A DNA stretch of 57,365 bases from the NCBI GenBank assembly GCA_944388935.1, contig CALXKK010000011.1:1-57365 (forward strand), in the 5' to 3' direction. The position numbers and the translations under genes were made by a program. The first letter of the stretch is position 1. Every line of letters starts with the position of its first letter. The notes below the pieces were generated by a model. It was not told the DNA's origin and did not search any database. It saw only the letters and a program-made list of their open reading frames with translations. Below are positions 8,815 through 18,056 of this stretch, one piece after another. Origin of the DNA: an uncultured Clostridia bacterium (GTDB lineage Bacteria > Bacillota > Clostridia > TANB77 > CAG-508).

Positions 8815-10617
8815 CTAATTTATGTTTAGTTCTTGCTTTATCTTAATTGCTAAATCTTTGTTTATTCCTCTAACAGTCATTATCTCTTCTGGTGAAGCAT
8901 TTTTTATATTACTAACGGTTTTAAATCTTTTTAATAATAAATTTCTTTTTACTTCGCCAATTCCTGGGATTTTGTCTAAAGCAGATTCGGTCATTTCTTT
9001 ATCACGCAATTTTTTATGATAAGAAATTGCAGTGTCATGAACTGTATCTTGGAATTTCGTAATTAAATTTAATAATTCTTCCGATATATTTATTTCCTTT
9101 CTATCCTCATCCATTAGAGCTCTTGTTCTATGCTTATCATTTTTTACCATTCCAAAGATTTTTATATCAAGATTATATTTGTTTACCGCTTCTCTTGCTG
9201 CCCTTATTTGTGTTATTCCACCATCTACAAAAATCACATCTGGTAGATTTCCAAAACCTGTACTTGTACCATTTATTGAATGTTTTAATCTTCTTCCTAT
9301 TACCTCTTCCATACATCTTGGATCATCTTGACCATATACCGTTTTTATTTTAAATCTTCTAGATAAATTTTTCTTTATAATTCCGTTTTGCATTACACAC
9401 ATTCCAGCCACAGTATTTGTTCCAGAAATATTAGATATATCATAACATTCTATTTTTCTTGGAATTTTATCCATTTTAAGTACATCTTTTAATTCTAGTA
9501 ATAAACTATTTTTATCTTCAAATTTATTTTTTAAAGTAACAGCTGCATTATTCTCTGCCATTTCTACAAAACGTAGTTTTTCTCCTTTTTGTGGAGTTTT
9601 TATTTCCACCTTTCTATTTGCTAAATTAGAAAGCCATTCTTCTATTGTGTTCTTATCTTCTGGCTCATATCTCATCATTATTTTATTTGGTAAGTTAGGA
9701 TTGTCCATATAATATTGTTTAATAAAACCAGATAAAATTTCACTATCTGACATATCTACTAAGTCTTGAAAGAAATAATATTCCCTTCCAATCATTTTGC
9801 TTCCTCGTACAAAAAATATTTCAACACAAACTTCTAAATCATTTTTTGCAATTCCAATAACGTCTATATTATTCTCTGATATATTAGAAACCTTTTGTTT
9901 TTCTGAGATTCGCTCTATTGCCACCATTTTATCCCTTAAATATGCAGCTTTCTCATATTCAAATTTATCTGATGCTTCTTTTATTTGAGTTGCTAATTCC
10001 TTTATTATTTTACTTGTTTTACCCTCTAATAAATCTATAATTTCATCAATCTGCTTTCTATAATCTTCTTTAGAAATATACCCTACACATGGTGCAAAAC
10101 ATTTTTTTATTTGATAATTTAAACAAGGTCTCGTTGTAGATTTAAAATTTCTACATTGTCTTATTCTATATTTACTTTTTATAAAATCGACCATTTCCTT
10201 TGCAGCTCCAGAATTTGCATATGGTCCAAAATATTTTGAACCATCATTTACTATTCTTCGTGTAATGATTACATTTGGAAAATCTGATTTTACATCTATC
10301 TTTATATATGGATATGTTTTATCATCTTTTAATAATACATTAAATTTTGGTCTATATTTTTTTATTAAATTACATTCCAAAATTAAAGCTTCAGCTTCAT
10401 TGTCTACAACAATATATTCAAAATAATCTATTAAAGAAACCATCTTTTTTATACGTTCTGTTTTATTTGTTTTTCTAAAATATGATGTAACTCTTCTTTT
10501 TAATGAAACAGCTTTACCAACATATATAATATTATTGTTTTTATCGTGCATTAAATATACCCCTGGCTTAGATGGTAAATTCTTTATTTCCTCTTCTATA
10601 TTAAATTTATTTTGCAT
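8815..10617 (-). CDS. uvrC: Excinuclease ABC subunit C
   Basis: Makes both incisions beside DNA lesions in nucleotide excision repair, recruited by UvrB. The start is placed at ATG 10617 (MQNKFNIEEE) behind GAGGTGG, giving 600 residues. A GIY-YIG nuclease domain (GVYLMHD...IIYVGKA, about 18-40) cuts 3'. A UVR motif contacts UvrB (about 195-230). The RNase H-like 5' nuclease domain has CYDISNISG near 390 and DGG near 467. Helix-hairpin-helix DNA-binding segments lie at the C-terminus (about 550-600). Four cysteines follow the GIY-YIG domain (about 145-175), as in many UvrCs. Single gene; no excision partner is in the window. Confidence 0.97.
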   Translation of the reverse strand: MQNKFNIEEEIKNLPSKPGVYLMHDKNNNIIYVGKAVSLKRRVTSYFRKTNKTERIKKMVSLIDYFEYIVVDNEAEALILECNLIKKYRPKFNVLLKDDKTYPYIKIDVKSDFPNVIITRRIVNDGSKYFGPYANSGAAKEMVDFIKSKYRIRQCRNFKSTTRPCLNYQIKKCFAPCVGYISKEDYRKQIDEIIDLLEGKTSKIIKELATQIKEASDKFEYEKAAYLRDKMVAIERISEKQKVSNISENNIDVIGIAKNDLEVCVEIFFVRGSKMIGREYYFFQDLVDMSDSEILSGFIKQYYMDNPNLPNKIMMRYEPEDKNTIEEWLSNLANRKVEIKTPQKGEKLRFVEMAENNAAVTLKNKFEDKNSLLLELKDVLKMDKIPRKIECYDISNISGTNTVAGMCVMQNGIIKKNLSRRFKIKTVYGQDDPRCMEEVIGRRLKHSINGTSTGFGNLPDVIFVDGGITQIRAAREAVNKYNLDIKIFGMVKNDKHRTRALMDEDRKEINISEELLNLITKFQDTVHDTAISYHKKLRDKEMTESALDKIPGIGEVKRNLLLKRFKTVSNIKNASPEEIMTVRGINKDLAIKIKQELNIN

Positions 10618-10699
10618 TTTCCACCTCACATGCAATTAATTAATTCAACATATATTATATCATATTATCCCCTATTTCTATAGCAATTTTTTTAAGGAC

Positions 10700-10728
10700 T
10701 TGATACTTTTTTAATTTTATTGTAATAT
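10700..10728 (+). promoter_or_regulatory. Promoter of the glmS transcript
   Basis: TTGATA (10700-10705), 17-base spacer, TAATAT (10723-10728); a second possible -10 TATAAT overlaps it. The predicted start near 10735 puts about 70 bases ahead of the ribozyme cleavage site. Confidence 0.6.
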
Positions 10729-10804
10729 AATACCATAAGTCAAAAAGTTACGTATAAAATTATTTTGAAAGGAGGATATTTTATATTACATAAATGACTT
10801 TTTA

Positions 10805-10945
10805 AAGCGCCAGGACACCTATGTAGTGTTGACGAGGTCAGAGTTTATCGAAATTTTCGGCGGGTACTCTGTGGTATGCTACTACCATAAATATTAGCAA
10901 AAACTACTAGCAATAGTAGAACAAATCTAATTGTGTAGCTATATT
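10805..10945 (+). ncRNA. glmS ribozyme (glucosamine-6-phosphate-activated)
   Basis: Self-cleaving leader of glmS mRNA that senses GlcN6P and switches off GlmS synthesis. The conserved core is present: AAAGCGCCAGGAC with cleavage expected between A10806 and G10807, then GTTGACGAGG, CGAAATTTTCGGCGG and the P2/P3-type GGTATGCTACTACC. AT-rich hairpins follow to about 10945. This leader fills the 400-base gap between uvrC and glmS. The 3' boundary is approximate. Confidence 0.95.
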
Positions 10946-11020
10946 GTTACTTTTTGACTATTTTTTGTAGTACAAATTTTTTATAGATTTGTATTAGAAT
11001 ATTTAGGAGGTACAGTATAT

Positions 11021-12844
11021 ATGTGTGGAATTATAGGTTATATTGGAACAAAAAAAGCAAAACCAATTTTAATTAATGGTTTACTTAGACTAGAATACAG
11101 AGGTTATGACTCTGCAGGAATTGCCACAATAGAAAAAGATGGCATAAAAGTAGTAAAAGAAAAAGGTAGAATTGCAAATTTAAATTCTATGAAAGAAGTA
11201 GATACTTTAGAAGGAACAATTGGTATTGGTCATACTAGATGGGCAACACATGGAAAGCCTTCTGCTGTTAATTCTCACCCACATTATGACAATAGTAAAA
11301 CATTTGCTGTAGTACATAATGGAATAATAGAAAATTATCATGAATTAAGAAAATTCTTAGAGGACAATGGATATACTTTTCTTTCTGATACAGATACAGA
11401 AGTTGTTCCAAATTTAATTCATTATTATTATAAAAAAGAACATGATTTCTTAAAATCTGTAAAATTAGCTTGTGATGATTTAAAAGGAAGTTTTGCATTA
11501 GAAATTTTATGCAAAGACTATCCAGATAACATGATTGTTGTTAGACAAGATAGTCCATTAGTTATAGGAAAAGGATTAAATGAAAATTACATTTCTTCTG
11601 ATATTCCTGCTATACTTTCATTTACAAAAGATTTCTATTTTTTAAATGATCGTGAATTTGCAGTATTATCTAGAGACCATATCGATTTTTATGATAATGA
11701 TTTAAATAAAATTGATAAAATTATAAAGAGCATAGAATGGAATACCGCTTCAGCAGAAAAAGATGGATACGAAGATTTTATGTTAAAAGAAATTTACGAA
11801 CAACCAAACGCTATTAGAGAAACAATTGGTTCAAAATTATCAGACGAAAAAATTTCTTTTAATGATTTCGAAATAGATAAAGCTTACTTAGAAACAATTA
11901 ATAGAATATATATAGTTGCATGTGGTACAGCCAAAAACGCTGGTCTTGCTACAAAAGCAACTTTCGAAAATTTCTGTAAAATACCTACAGAAGTAGATAT
12001 AGCATCAGAGTTCAGATATAGAGATCCATTAATAGATGAACATACTTTATGCATCTATATTAGTCAATCTGGAGAAACAGCAGATACTATTGCCGCATTA
12101 AAATTAGCTAAACAAAAAGGTTCTAAAACTATTGCGGTTGCAAATGTTATAGGTAGTTCTATAACTCGTGAAGCAGATTATTGTATTTATACACATGCTG
12201 GTCCAGAAATTGCAGTTGCTTCTACAAAAGCATATACTTCACAAGTTGTTTTATTAAATATATTAGCTTTATATTTTGCAGAAGTTTTAGTTAGAGTTCC
12301 AAGTAAGGAAATTGATGATATTAAAAAAGAAATATTAGAATTGCCTAAGAAAGCTGAATTAACACTTGGTAATGTTGCAGAAATTAAAAACTTTGCAAAT
12401 ATTGTCTATAAAGAAACTGATATATTCTTCTTAGGTAGAGGTGTAGATTGCTATGCAGCTGAAGAAGCTTCTTTAAAACTAAAAGAAATTTCATATATTC
12501 ATTCTGAAAGCTATCCTGCTGGTGAATTAAAACACGGACCTATTGCTTTAATAGAAAATGATGTAACAGTTATTGGAATTATGACAAATCCAAACTTAGT
12601 AGAAAAAACAATTAGTAATCTACAAGAAGTAATTACAAGAGGTGCAAAAACTTTAGTAGTAACAAATCAAAAAGTTGATGACTCTCAATTCTTCAAAGTA
12701 ATTCATATACCTGAGACAAATAGTTGCTTATCACCTATTTTATCTATTATACCTTTACAATTGCTTTCTTACTATATATCAAAAGAAAAAGGATTAGATG
12801 TTGATAAGCCTAGAAATTTAGCAAAATCAGTAACAGTTGAATAA
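11021..12844 (+). CDS. glmS: Glutamine-fructose-6-phosphate aminotransferase (isomerizing)
   Basis: Makes glucosamine-6-phosphate from fructose-6-phosphate and glutamine, the entry step to peptidoglycan amino sugars. 607 residues, normal length. The N-terminal class II glutaminase begins MCGIIGYIG with Cys2 as nucleophile. Two SIS sugar-isomerase domains follow (about 285-425, with SQSGETADT, and 455-595). The C-terminus ends KSVTVE, as in the family. TAGGAGGT lies nine bases before the start. Controlled by the ribozyme in its own leader; followed by a clear terminator. Confidence 0.98.
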   Translation: MCGIIGYIGTKKAKPILINGLLRLEYRGYDSAGIATIEKDGIKVVKEKGRIANLNSMKEVDTLEGTIGIGHTRWATHGKPSAVNSHPHYDNSKTFAVVHNGIIENYHELRKFLEDNGYTFLSDTDTEVVPNLIHYYYKKEHDFLKSVKLACDDLKGSFALEILCKDYPDNMIVVRQDSPLVIGKGLNENYISSDIPAILSFTKDFYFLNDREFAVLSRDHIDFYDNDLNKIDKIIKSIEWNTASAEKDGYEDFMLKEIYEQPNAIRETIGSKLSDEKISFNDFEIDKAYLETINRIYIVACGTAKNAGLATKATFENFCKIPTEVDIASEFRYRDPLIDEHTLCIYISQSGETADTIAALKLAKQKGSKTIAVANVIGSSITREADYCIYTHAGPEIAVASTKAYTSQVVLLNILALYFAEVLVRVPSKEIDDIKKEILELPKKAELTLGNVAEIKNFANIVYKETDIFFLGRGVDCYAAEEASLKLKEISYIHSESYPAGELKHGPIALIENDVTVIGIMTNPNLVEKTISNLQEVITRGAKTLVVTNQKVDDSQFFKVIHIPETNSCLSPILSIIPLQLLSYYISKEKGLDVDKPRNLAKSVTVE

Positions 12845-12860
12845 GTTTGATATACTAAAA

Positions 12861-12890
12861 GGAACCCTATGTTAAACACAGAGGGTTTCT
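12861..12890 (+). terminator. Terminator of glmS
   Basis: Stem GGAACCCTATGT / CACAGAGGGTTTC with a short loop, followed by CTTTTTTATTTTT. Confidence 0.88.
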
Positions 12891-12914
12891 TTTTTATTTT
12901 TATAATAAATATTT

Positions 12915-13646
12915 TTAAATACCTCTATCTTCTAAAGCTTTCTTAACTATTTCTGTATCAATTGTTTTATTAAATAATTTAGAATATTCAATTACTGTAT
13001 GTAATACCCCTTCTAAATCCATTATATTAGAAGTAACTTTTTTGGCTATCATTGATAGTGCCTCTTCGTTTATCTCTATATTATTCATTTTTGCTTTATT
13101 TTTTAATATTTCTAATCTTTCCTCATAATTATAGTCTGAAATTTTTGCTACTATTCCCCATTTAATTCTTGACTCAATTCTATTTTCTAGTAAATTAATA
13201 TCTTTTGGTGCTCTATCACTAGAAAGAATAATTTTTTTATCCTTAGAATATAATGAATTAAATGTATTGAAGAATTCTTCTTGAATTCTTTCTTTTCCAG
13301 CTATAAATTGAATATTATCTACAGCTAATACATCTACATTTCTATATTTTTCTCTAAATTGTTTCATAGTATTTTCTTTTATTGCATCAATTAGTTCAAC
13401 AGTAAATTGCTCAGAATTAATATATAGAACATTTAAATTTTTGTTATTTTCTAAAATTTTATTTAATATTGCACAACATAAATGTGTTTTTCCTACTCCA
13501 TTTCCACCATATATAAGCAATGGATTATAGCTTGTTTTATTTTCTGCTACACTTTTTGCAACCTTATAAGCAAATTCATTATTCTTTACTACTACAAAAT
13601 TCTCAAACGTATATTTTGATAATTTATTATTTCTCTCGTTTTTCAT
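12915..13646 (-). CDS. Stand-alone DnaA-type AAA+ ATPase (domain III only)
   Basis: A 243-residue protein starting at ATG 13646, eight bases after GGAGG. The sequence follows the AAA+ domain of the initiator DnaA: Walker A GGNGVGKT (47-54), Walker B region VLAVDNIQFIAGKE (106-119), sensor I SSDRAP (142-147), an Arg-finger region ENRIESRIKWG (154-164) and the lid helices to the end. The N-terminal helicase-contact domain and the C-terminal double-stranded-DNA-binding domain are absent. The usual Asp-Asp of Walker B is Asp110-Asn111. It could act like Hda or DnaA-related regulators on full DnaA, or be a helicase-loader-like ATPase. Single gene between terminators; a TG-extended TATACT (13668-13673) may be its -10. 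Confidence 0.9.
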   Translation of the reverse strand: MKNERNNKLSKYTFENFVVVKNNEFAYKVAKSVAENKTSYNPLLIYGGNGVGKTHLCCAILNKILENNKNLNVLYINSEQFTVELIDAIKENTMKQFREKYRNVDVLAVDNIQFIAGKERIQEEFFNTFNSLYSKDKKIILSSDRAPKDINLLENRIESRIKWGIVAKISDYNYEERLEILKNKAKMNNIEINEEALSMIAKKVTSNIMDLEGVLHTVIEYSKLFNKTIDTEIVKKALEDRGI

Positions 13647-13756
13647 ATTATTTACCTCCACAATCAAAGTATAGCAGCTTTACTGTTTTGAATCTACTAT
13701 TTCTATTAAATTCATATTAGTCAATACTATTTGTGACCACATATCTTGATGTAAGA

Positions 13757-13789
13757 AAAAAATACTTAACTTTAAGTTAAGTATTTTTT
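13757..13789 (-). terminator. Terminator of the yaaL-bofA unit
   Basis: Near-perfect palindrome AAAAAATACTTAACTT / AAGTTAAGTATTTTTT ending in a T run on the minus strand. It overlaps the first bases of the bofA stop codon. Confidence 0.85.
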
Positions 13790-14051
13790 ACACAATAAAA
13801 AAATGTAATATTATTAACAATATTGCTCCTGGTACTCCTAACAGTCCAATTAATACAGATGTAAATATATTTAGCCCTATATGAAAACTAAACCATCCAC
13901 CTATATAGTTTATTAATAATATCAATAAACCACCTAAAATCGAATTTAATGCCAATTTAATTACAAATTTTAGTGGTTTTACGAATATTCTTCCAAATAA
14001 AAAGATAAAGCATATTGATGCTGCAAAAACTAACATATTGTTATAGTCCAT
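13788..14051 (-). CDS. bofA: BofA-family pro-sigma-K processing inhibitor
   Basis: In Bacillus, BofA holds the SpoIVFB protease inactive in the mother-cell-derived membrane until forespore signalling. 87 residues from ATG 14051, chosen because AGGAG is eight bases upstream; ATG 14057 and GTG 14060 sit too close to it. There are three membrane segments (about 5-22, 27-48 and 60-85), with the family pattern LNSILGGLLILLINYIGG and a C-terminal GVPGAILLIILHF. It follows a YaaL-type gene, the same order as in Bacillus. Supports a spore-forming host. Confidence 0.9.
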   Translation of the reverse strand: MDYNNMLVFAASICFIFLFGRIFVKPLKFVIKLALNSILGGLLILLINYIGGWFSFHIGLNIFTSVLIGLLGVPGAILLIILHFFIV

Positions 14052-14099
14052 ATACATCACTCCTACTAATATTTATGATAATACATGGACAAATATACC

Positions 14100-14387
14100 T
14101 TACATTGCTTCTTGCCTTGTTAAATTTCTAATATCCTTTTCTTGAATATTATCTATAATTAATCCTCTTCTCTTTATTTTTTTTAATAAATAGTTAAGTT
14201 TAGCTTGATTTGCTTTTATTTGATATGCATAATAATCCACCAATTCATCTTCTGCAAATTCAAAGTTTTTATGCGCAAGTTCTAAATCCATTTTAGTTTT
14301 AATTAATGACTTTACTAAATCCAAACTTTTCTCTTCCTCTGTTGCATCAACGATTTTACTTTCTTTAATATAAGTCTCATAAATCAT
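14100..14387 (-). CDS. YaaL-like DUF2508 protein
   Basis: A 95-residue helical protein of unknown biochemical role, similar in pattern to YaaL (DUF2508). A conserved core runs from DLVKSLIKTK through LAHKNFEFAEDELVDYYAYQIKA to KLNYLLKKIKRRG (about 23-75). GAGGTGATAGA precedes ATG 14387. It lies 48 bases upstream of bofA, echoing the yaaL-bofA pair of Bacillus, where recR comes before it; here recR is replaced by a CaCA exchanger gene. No catalytic residues are evident. Confidence 0.85.
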   Translation of the reverse strand: MIYETYIKESKIVDATEEEKSLDLVKSLIKTKMDLELAHKNFEFAEDELVDYYAYQIKANQAKLNYLLKKIKRRGLIIDNIQEKDIRNLTRQEAM

Positions 14388-14435
14388 TCTATCACCTCAA
14401 TCATACTATAGTAAGTATATTCAAAATTTCTCAAA

Positions 14436-15257
14436 TTATACCAAGAAATTTATTATAAAAATTGAAATTGATTGAATTACAAATGAGTTTAAAGTATTAG
14501 ATACTAAAAGATTATTACTGGCTTCAATTACCCCTAATTCTTCATTACTATTTTTATGAAATCTTTGGCTTTCTATAAATGTAATGAATTCCGGTATACT
14601 TGTTGCTATTCCCAAAACTAAGCCTATAATAATTTCTGAAATATTAAAGATATAGCATAGATTTTCTAGAGTATCACTTAGTAAATTTCCTACTAAATAT
14701 AATATAATTCCTATTAACAAAATATATACAATGTAAATAGGTATTTTCTTTTTATTTGTTTTTAAATTTGTGTTTGTTTTTTCTCCTTCAAAAACAAATT
14801 TACCATTATAATGTTTGTTTATTTTATTAAAAATATAAAATAATACAATATATATTAATGCTATTCCTATATTATTTCCTATCTTTAATTTCCAAATAAT
14901 TATTGGAATTATTATAGTTATTAATACTAATACCATATTTATTTTTAGCGATTTATTTTTTAATACCTTTAAATTTTTGTTTATTATAATGGACAATATA
15001 TATTGAACACTATTAATAATATTAGAACTTAAAATATTGAAAATTCCTGCATCTATCATTCCACTTATTGATGAAAATGTAACTGTTAAAAATTCTGGAA
15101 TACTTGTAGCAATTCCAGAAATATTTCCTATGGTTTGTGGCTTTAGCTCTAAAAGTTCCCCTAACTTTCTAAGTGTTGGAACTAATAAGCTTTTAGATAC
15201 AAAGACTATAACTAATAATTCTATTATTAATTTTATAATTTCCCAAACAAAATTCAT
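14436..15257 (-). CDS. CaCA-family cation (sodium/calcium-type) exchanger
   Basis: A membrane antiporter of 273 residues with about nine or ten hydrophobic segments. The two inverted alpha repeats that form the ion site are visible: GIATSIPEFLT with following SSNIINS (about 48-85), and GIATSIPEFIT with SNTLNS (about 215-258). The shared ATSIPE motif carries the ion-binding Glu. The central loop is short (about 145-170), as in bacterial YrbG-type members and unlike NCX with its large regulatory loop. AGGAGATATGT precedes the start. Which ions it carries cannot be told. Confidence 0.9.
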   Translation of the reverse strand: MNFVWEIIKLIIELLVIVFVSKSLLVPTLRKLGELLELKPQTIGNISGIATSIPEFLTVTFSSISGMIDAGIFNILSSNIINSVQYILSIIINKNLKVLKNKSLKINMVLVLITIIIPIIIWKLKIGNNIGIALIYIVLFYIFNKINKHYNGKFVFEGEKTNTNLKTNKKKIPIYIVYILLIGIILYLVGNLLSDTLENLCYIFNISEIIIGLVLGIATSIPEFITFIESQRFHKNSNEELGVIEASNNLLVSNTLNSFVIQSISIFIINFLV

Positions 15258-15306
15258 ACATATCTCCTATATATGAATTATTTACATTATTTTAAGAAAT
15301 AAACAA

Positions 15307-15355
15307 AAAACTACACCTAAAATACTAAATTATATTTAATATTTTAGGTGTAGTT
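15307..15355 (-). terminator. Terminator of the S10-spc-alpha cluster
   Basis: 17-bp stem AAACTACACCTAAAATA / TATTTTAGGTGTAGTTT followed by TTTTGTTT on the minus strand, 14 bases after the rplQ stop. Confidence 0.9.
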
Positions 15356-15369
15356 TAAATAATATAAGA

Positions 15370-15912
15370 CTATTTTAATAACTCTAAAATTGCCATTTCA
15401 GCACCGTCACCTTTACGAGGTCCTACTTTAAGTATTCTTGTATATCCTCCAACTTTTCCTGCTGTAGAGAATCTATCTGCTAATTCTCCAAATAATTTTG
15501 CTGGAATATCTATATTTTTTCCATCTGCATCTTTAACTTTAGAAACAGAGTTCATTATTTTTCTTCTAGCATTTAATCTTGAAGGCATATCTTTTTGTCT
15601 TTTTTCTGTAACTTCTTCTTTAACAACTTTTAAATATTCATTACCGTTTTTGCTTTTTACTAATTCTGTAACTTTATTTCCATTAGCATCTCTTTTTGCT
15701 CTTACTATTTTCTTATCTACTTCTTCGTAGTTATCTTTTTCTTTTATAGCTAAAGCAATTAGACTATTAGCTATAGCTTGAGTTTCTTTAGCTCTAGCTA
15801 ATGTTGTTTCTATTTTTTCGTTTACTAATAAATCAGTTACTTGTGTTTTTAGCATTGCTTTTCTTTGTGCAGTTGTTTTCCCTAGTTTTCTATTCTTTGC
15901 CACTTTTTTCAC
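15370..15912 (-). CDS. rplQ: Large-subunit ribosomal protein L17
   Basis: Binds 23S rRNA near the exit tunnel. The N-terminal half ([20 protein letters not shown]) and the C-terminal [19 protein letters not shown] match L17 closely. At 180 residues it is about 50 longer than the common length. The extra residues (about 65-115) form a charged insertion between the two conserved halves, rich in Lys, Glu and Val (for example [20 protein letters not shown]). Other Clostridia carry L17 of this longer kind, as far as I recall. Last gene of the cluster, 16 bases after rpoA. Confidence 0.96.
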   Translation of the reverse strand: MKKVAKNRKLGKTTAQRKAMLKTQVTDLLVNEKIETTLARAKETQAIANSLIALAIKEKDNYEEVDKKIVRAKRDANGNKVTELVKSKNGNEYLKVVKEEVTEKRQKDMPSRLNARRKIMNSVSKVKDADGKNIDIPAKLFGELADRFSTAGKVGGYTRILKVGPRKGDGAEMAILELLK

Positions 15913-15928
15913 ACCTTTCTAATTTATT

Positions 15929-16873
15929 TTAATCATCTTCTGGCGCAAAGTCTAATCCTAATGAATGTAATTTATTTGTTACTTCATCTAATGACTTTTT
16001 ACCTAAATTTCTTACTTTCATCATTTCTGACTGAGTTTTATTTACTAAATCTTCTACTGTTACAATACCAGCTCTCTTTAAACAGTTAAATGAACGTACA
16101 GAAAGCTCTAAATCTTCTATTGTCATTTCTAATACTTTTTCTTTCTTAGATTCTTCTTTTTCAACCATTACTTGAGTATTCTTTGTAGCTTCTGATAAAT
16201 CTATAAATAATTCTAGATGTCCAGTCATAACTTTAGCTGCTAAGCTTAAAGCTTCATATGGTTTTAAACTTCCATCTGTCCATACTTCGATTACTAATTT
16301 ATCATAATCTACTCTTTGTCCAACTCTAGTATTTTCAACAGAATAGTTTACTTTCTTTACAGGTGTGTAAATTGAATCTATTGGAAGTACAGATATATCT
16401 TGTCCTTCTTTTTTGTTTTGTTCTGCTGTATTATATCCTCTTCCTTTATTAACTGTCATTTCAATAACTAAATGTCCACCTTCTGAAACTGTTGCAATAT
16501 GTAAGTCTTTATTTAAAACTTCTACAACACCATCAGTTATTATATCTCCAGCTGTAACTTCTCCTTCTTTTGCATCAATTCTAATAACTCTTTCTTCATT
16601 TCCTTCCATTTTTAGACGAACATCTTTTAAGTTAACAATAAGCTCTGGTACATCCTCCACTACATTTGGAATTGTAGAGAATTCATGTAAAACACCGTCT
16701 ATTTTAATACTTGTTATTGCTGTTCCTGGTAAAGAAGAAAGTAATATTCTTCTTAGTGAATTACCTATTGTTACACCATATCCACGTTCTAATGGTTCAC
16801 AAACGAATTTTGAATAATTTCTTTTTTCATCAACTTCCAAGCATTGTATGTCTGGCTTTTCAAATTCAATCAT
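15929..16873 (-). CDS. rpoA: RNA polymerase alpha subunit
   Basis: Scaffold of RNA polymerase assembly and contact site for activators. 314 residues, standard. The N-terminal dimerisation domain (about 1-230) includes [21 protein letters not shown] near 30-50. After an acidic/lysine linker ([13 protein letters not shown]), the C-terminal domain (about 250-314) has [16 protein letters not shown] and the DNA-contact stretch [19 protein letters not shown] precedes the start. Position after rpsD and before rplQ is the classic alpha-operon order. Confidence 0.98.
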   Translation of the reverse strand: MIEFEKPDIQCLEVDEKRNYSKFVCEPLERGYGVTIGNSLRRILLSSLPGTAITSIKIDGVLHEFSTIPNVVEDVPELIVNLKDVRLKMEGNEERVIRIDAKEGEVTAGDIITDGVVEVLNKDLHIATVSEGGHLVIEMTVNKGRGYNTAEQNKKEGQDISVLPIDSIYTPVKKVNYSVENTRVGQRVDYDKLVIEVWTDGSLKPYEALSLAAKVMTGHLELFIDLSEATKNTQVMVEKEESKKEKVLEMTIEDLELSVRSFNCLKRAGIVTVEDLVNKTQSEMMKVRNLGKKSLDEVTNKLHSLGLDFAPEDD

Positions 16874-16901
16874 TTTTACCTCCTAATAGAGTTGCATTGA
16901 T

Positions 16902-16935
16902 ATAGCAACCTTTAAAATATTTACCATTTTGCTAT
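16902..16935 (-). other. Hairpin between rpsD and rpoA
   Basis: Seven-bp arms ATAGCAA / TTGCTAT around a 20-base AT-rich loop, without a U tract. Possibly a processing or translation-control site; weak. Confidence 0.35.
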
Positions 16936-16944
16936 GGTATACTA

Positions 16945-17571
16945 TTATTTTGAGTAAAGTTCTACTATTAAATGCTCTTCTACTGGTAAATCAATATCTT
17001 CTCTTGATGCTAATCTAACAACTTTACCTGTTAAATTGTCTAAATCTCTTTCTAGCCAATCTGGAGTAGGTCTGCTTGCATTTTCTTCTACGTTAGCTTT
17101 AATTGTAGCATTATCTTTTTTAATTTCTCTTACAGAAATTACATCACCTGGTTTTACTAAATATGATGGAATATCACATTTTTTACCATTTACATCAAAT
17201 TGTGAATGATTTACAAATTGTCTAGCTTGTGCTCTTGAAGCAGCAAATCCTAGTCTATATACAACATTGTCTAATCTGCTTTCTAGTATTGTTAATAATT
17301 CTTCACCAGTAATTCCTTTTTTGTTTGAAGCCATTTCAAAATATTTTCTGAATTGTTTTTCTCCAACTCCATAATACATTTTTGTTTTTTGTTTTTCTCT
17401 TAATTGTGTACCATATTCAGAAAGTTTATTTCTTTTTTGACCATGTTCTCCTGGTCCATAATTTCTTCTAGCTATACTACATTTTTCTGAATAACATCTG
17501 CTACCTTTTAAGAATAATTTTTGACCTTCTCTTCGGCATATACGGCATTGTTCATCTTTATATCTTGCCAT
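16945..17571 (-). CDS. rpsD: Small-subunit ribosomal protein S4
   Basis: Primary 16S rRNA binder that starts assembly of the 30S body; in Bacillus it also represses its own mRNA. 208 residues. The N-terminus carries a zinc-type cysteine set (CRICRREG...CYSEKC, about 9-32). The S4 RNA-binding domain (about 95-160) has [25 protein letters not shown]-type boxes of ribosomal tails are absent. It sits 42 bases after rpsK and before rpoA. Confidence 0.98.
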   Translation of the reverse strand: MARYKDEQCRICRREGQKLFLKGSRCYSEKCSIARRNYGPGEHGQKRNKLSEYGTQLREKQKTKMYYGVGEKQFRKYFEMASNKKGITGEELLTILESRLDNVVYRLGFAASRAQARQFVNHSQFDVNGKKCDIPSYLVKPGDVISVREIKKDNATIKANVEENASRPTPDWLERDLDNLTGKVVRLASREDIDLPVEEHLIVELYSK

Positions 17572-17612
17572 TTGTCTTTTACACCTCTTCTTTCAAATTT
17601 ATTATTTCTTAA

Positions 17613-18011
17613 TTATACTCTTCTTCTTTTTGGTGGTCTACAACCATTGTGTGGTATTGGTGTTACATCCTTAATGCTGCTTATTTCTAGACCTGTTGTT
17701 TGAAGTGATCTTATTGCAGCTTCTCTACCTGAACCTGGTCCTTTAACAAAAACGTCAACTGTTTTTAAACCATGTTCCATAGCTTTTTTAGCTGCTGTTT
17801 CAGCAACTTCTCCTGCAGCAAATGGTGTGCTTTTTCTAGAACCTTTAAATCCTAATCCTCCAGCACTTGCCCAAGATATAACATTACCTTTAACGTCTGT
17901 AATTGTAACTATTGTATTGTTAAAACTAGAATGAATATGAGCTGAACCTTTATCTATATTTTTTCTATCTCTTCTTCTAGTTACTGTCTTTTTTGTTACA
18001 TTTTTAGCCAT
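17613..18011 (-). CDS. rpsK: Small-subunit ribosomal protein S11
   Basis: Forms the platform of the 30S subunit close to the mRNA exit. 132 residues. Diagnostic blocks are [18 protein letters not shown] near 22-40, [18 protein letters not shown] near 50-67, [11 protein letters not shown] near 91-101 and the C-terminal [13 protein letters not shown]. Third gene of the alpha segment, 45 bases after rpsM. Confidence 0.98.
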   Translation of the reverse strand: MAKNVTKKTVTRRRDRKNIDKGSAHIHSSFNNTIVTITDVKGNVISWASAGGLGFKGSRKSTPFAAGEVAETAAKKAMEHGLKTVDVFVKGPGSGREAAIRSLQTTGLEISSIKDVTPIPHNGCRPPKRRRV

Positions 18012-18056
18012 CTTTCTAGCTTACCTCCCTTTTTTATACTCTTTCGAGCCTAAAAA

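Noticed and set aside
10633..10635. TTG 10635 as uvrC start
   Set aside because: It lies upstream of the AGGTGG site that serves ATG 10617; the extra six residues are not part of UvrC.
10779..10895. An open frame running through the glmS ribozyme core behind AAAGGAGG
   Set aside because: The only in-frame start would be ATT two bases from the site, and the codons are simply the conserved ribozyme bases. Treated as RNA, not protein.
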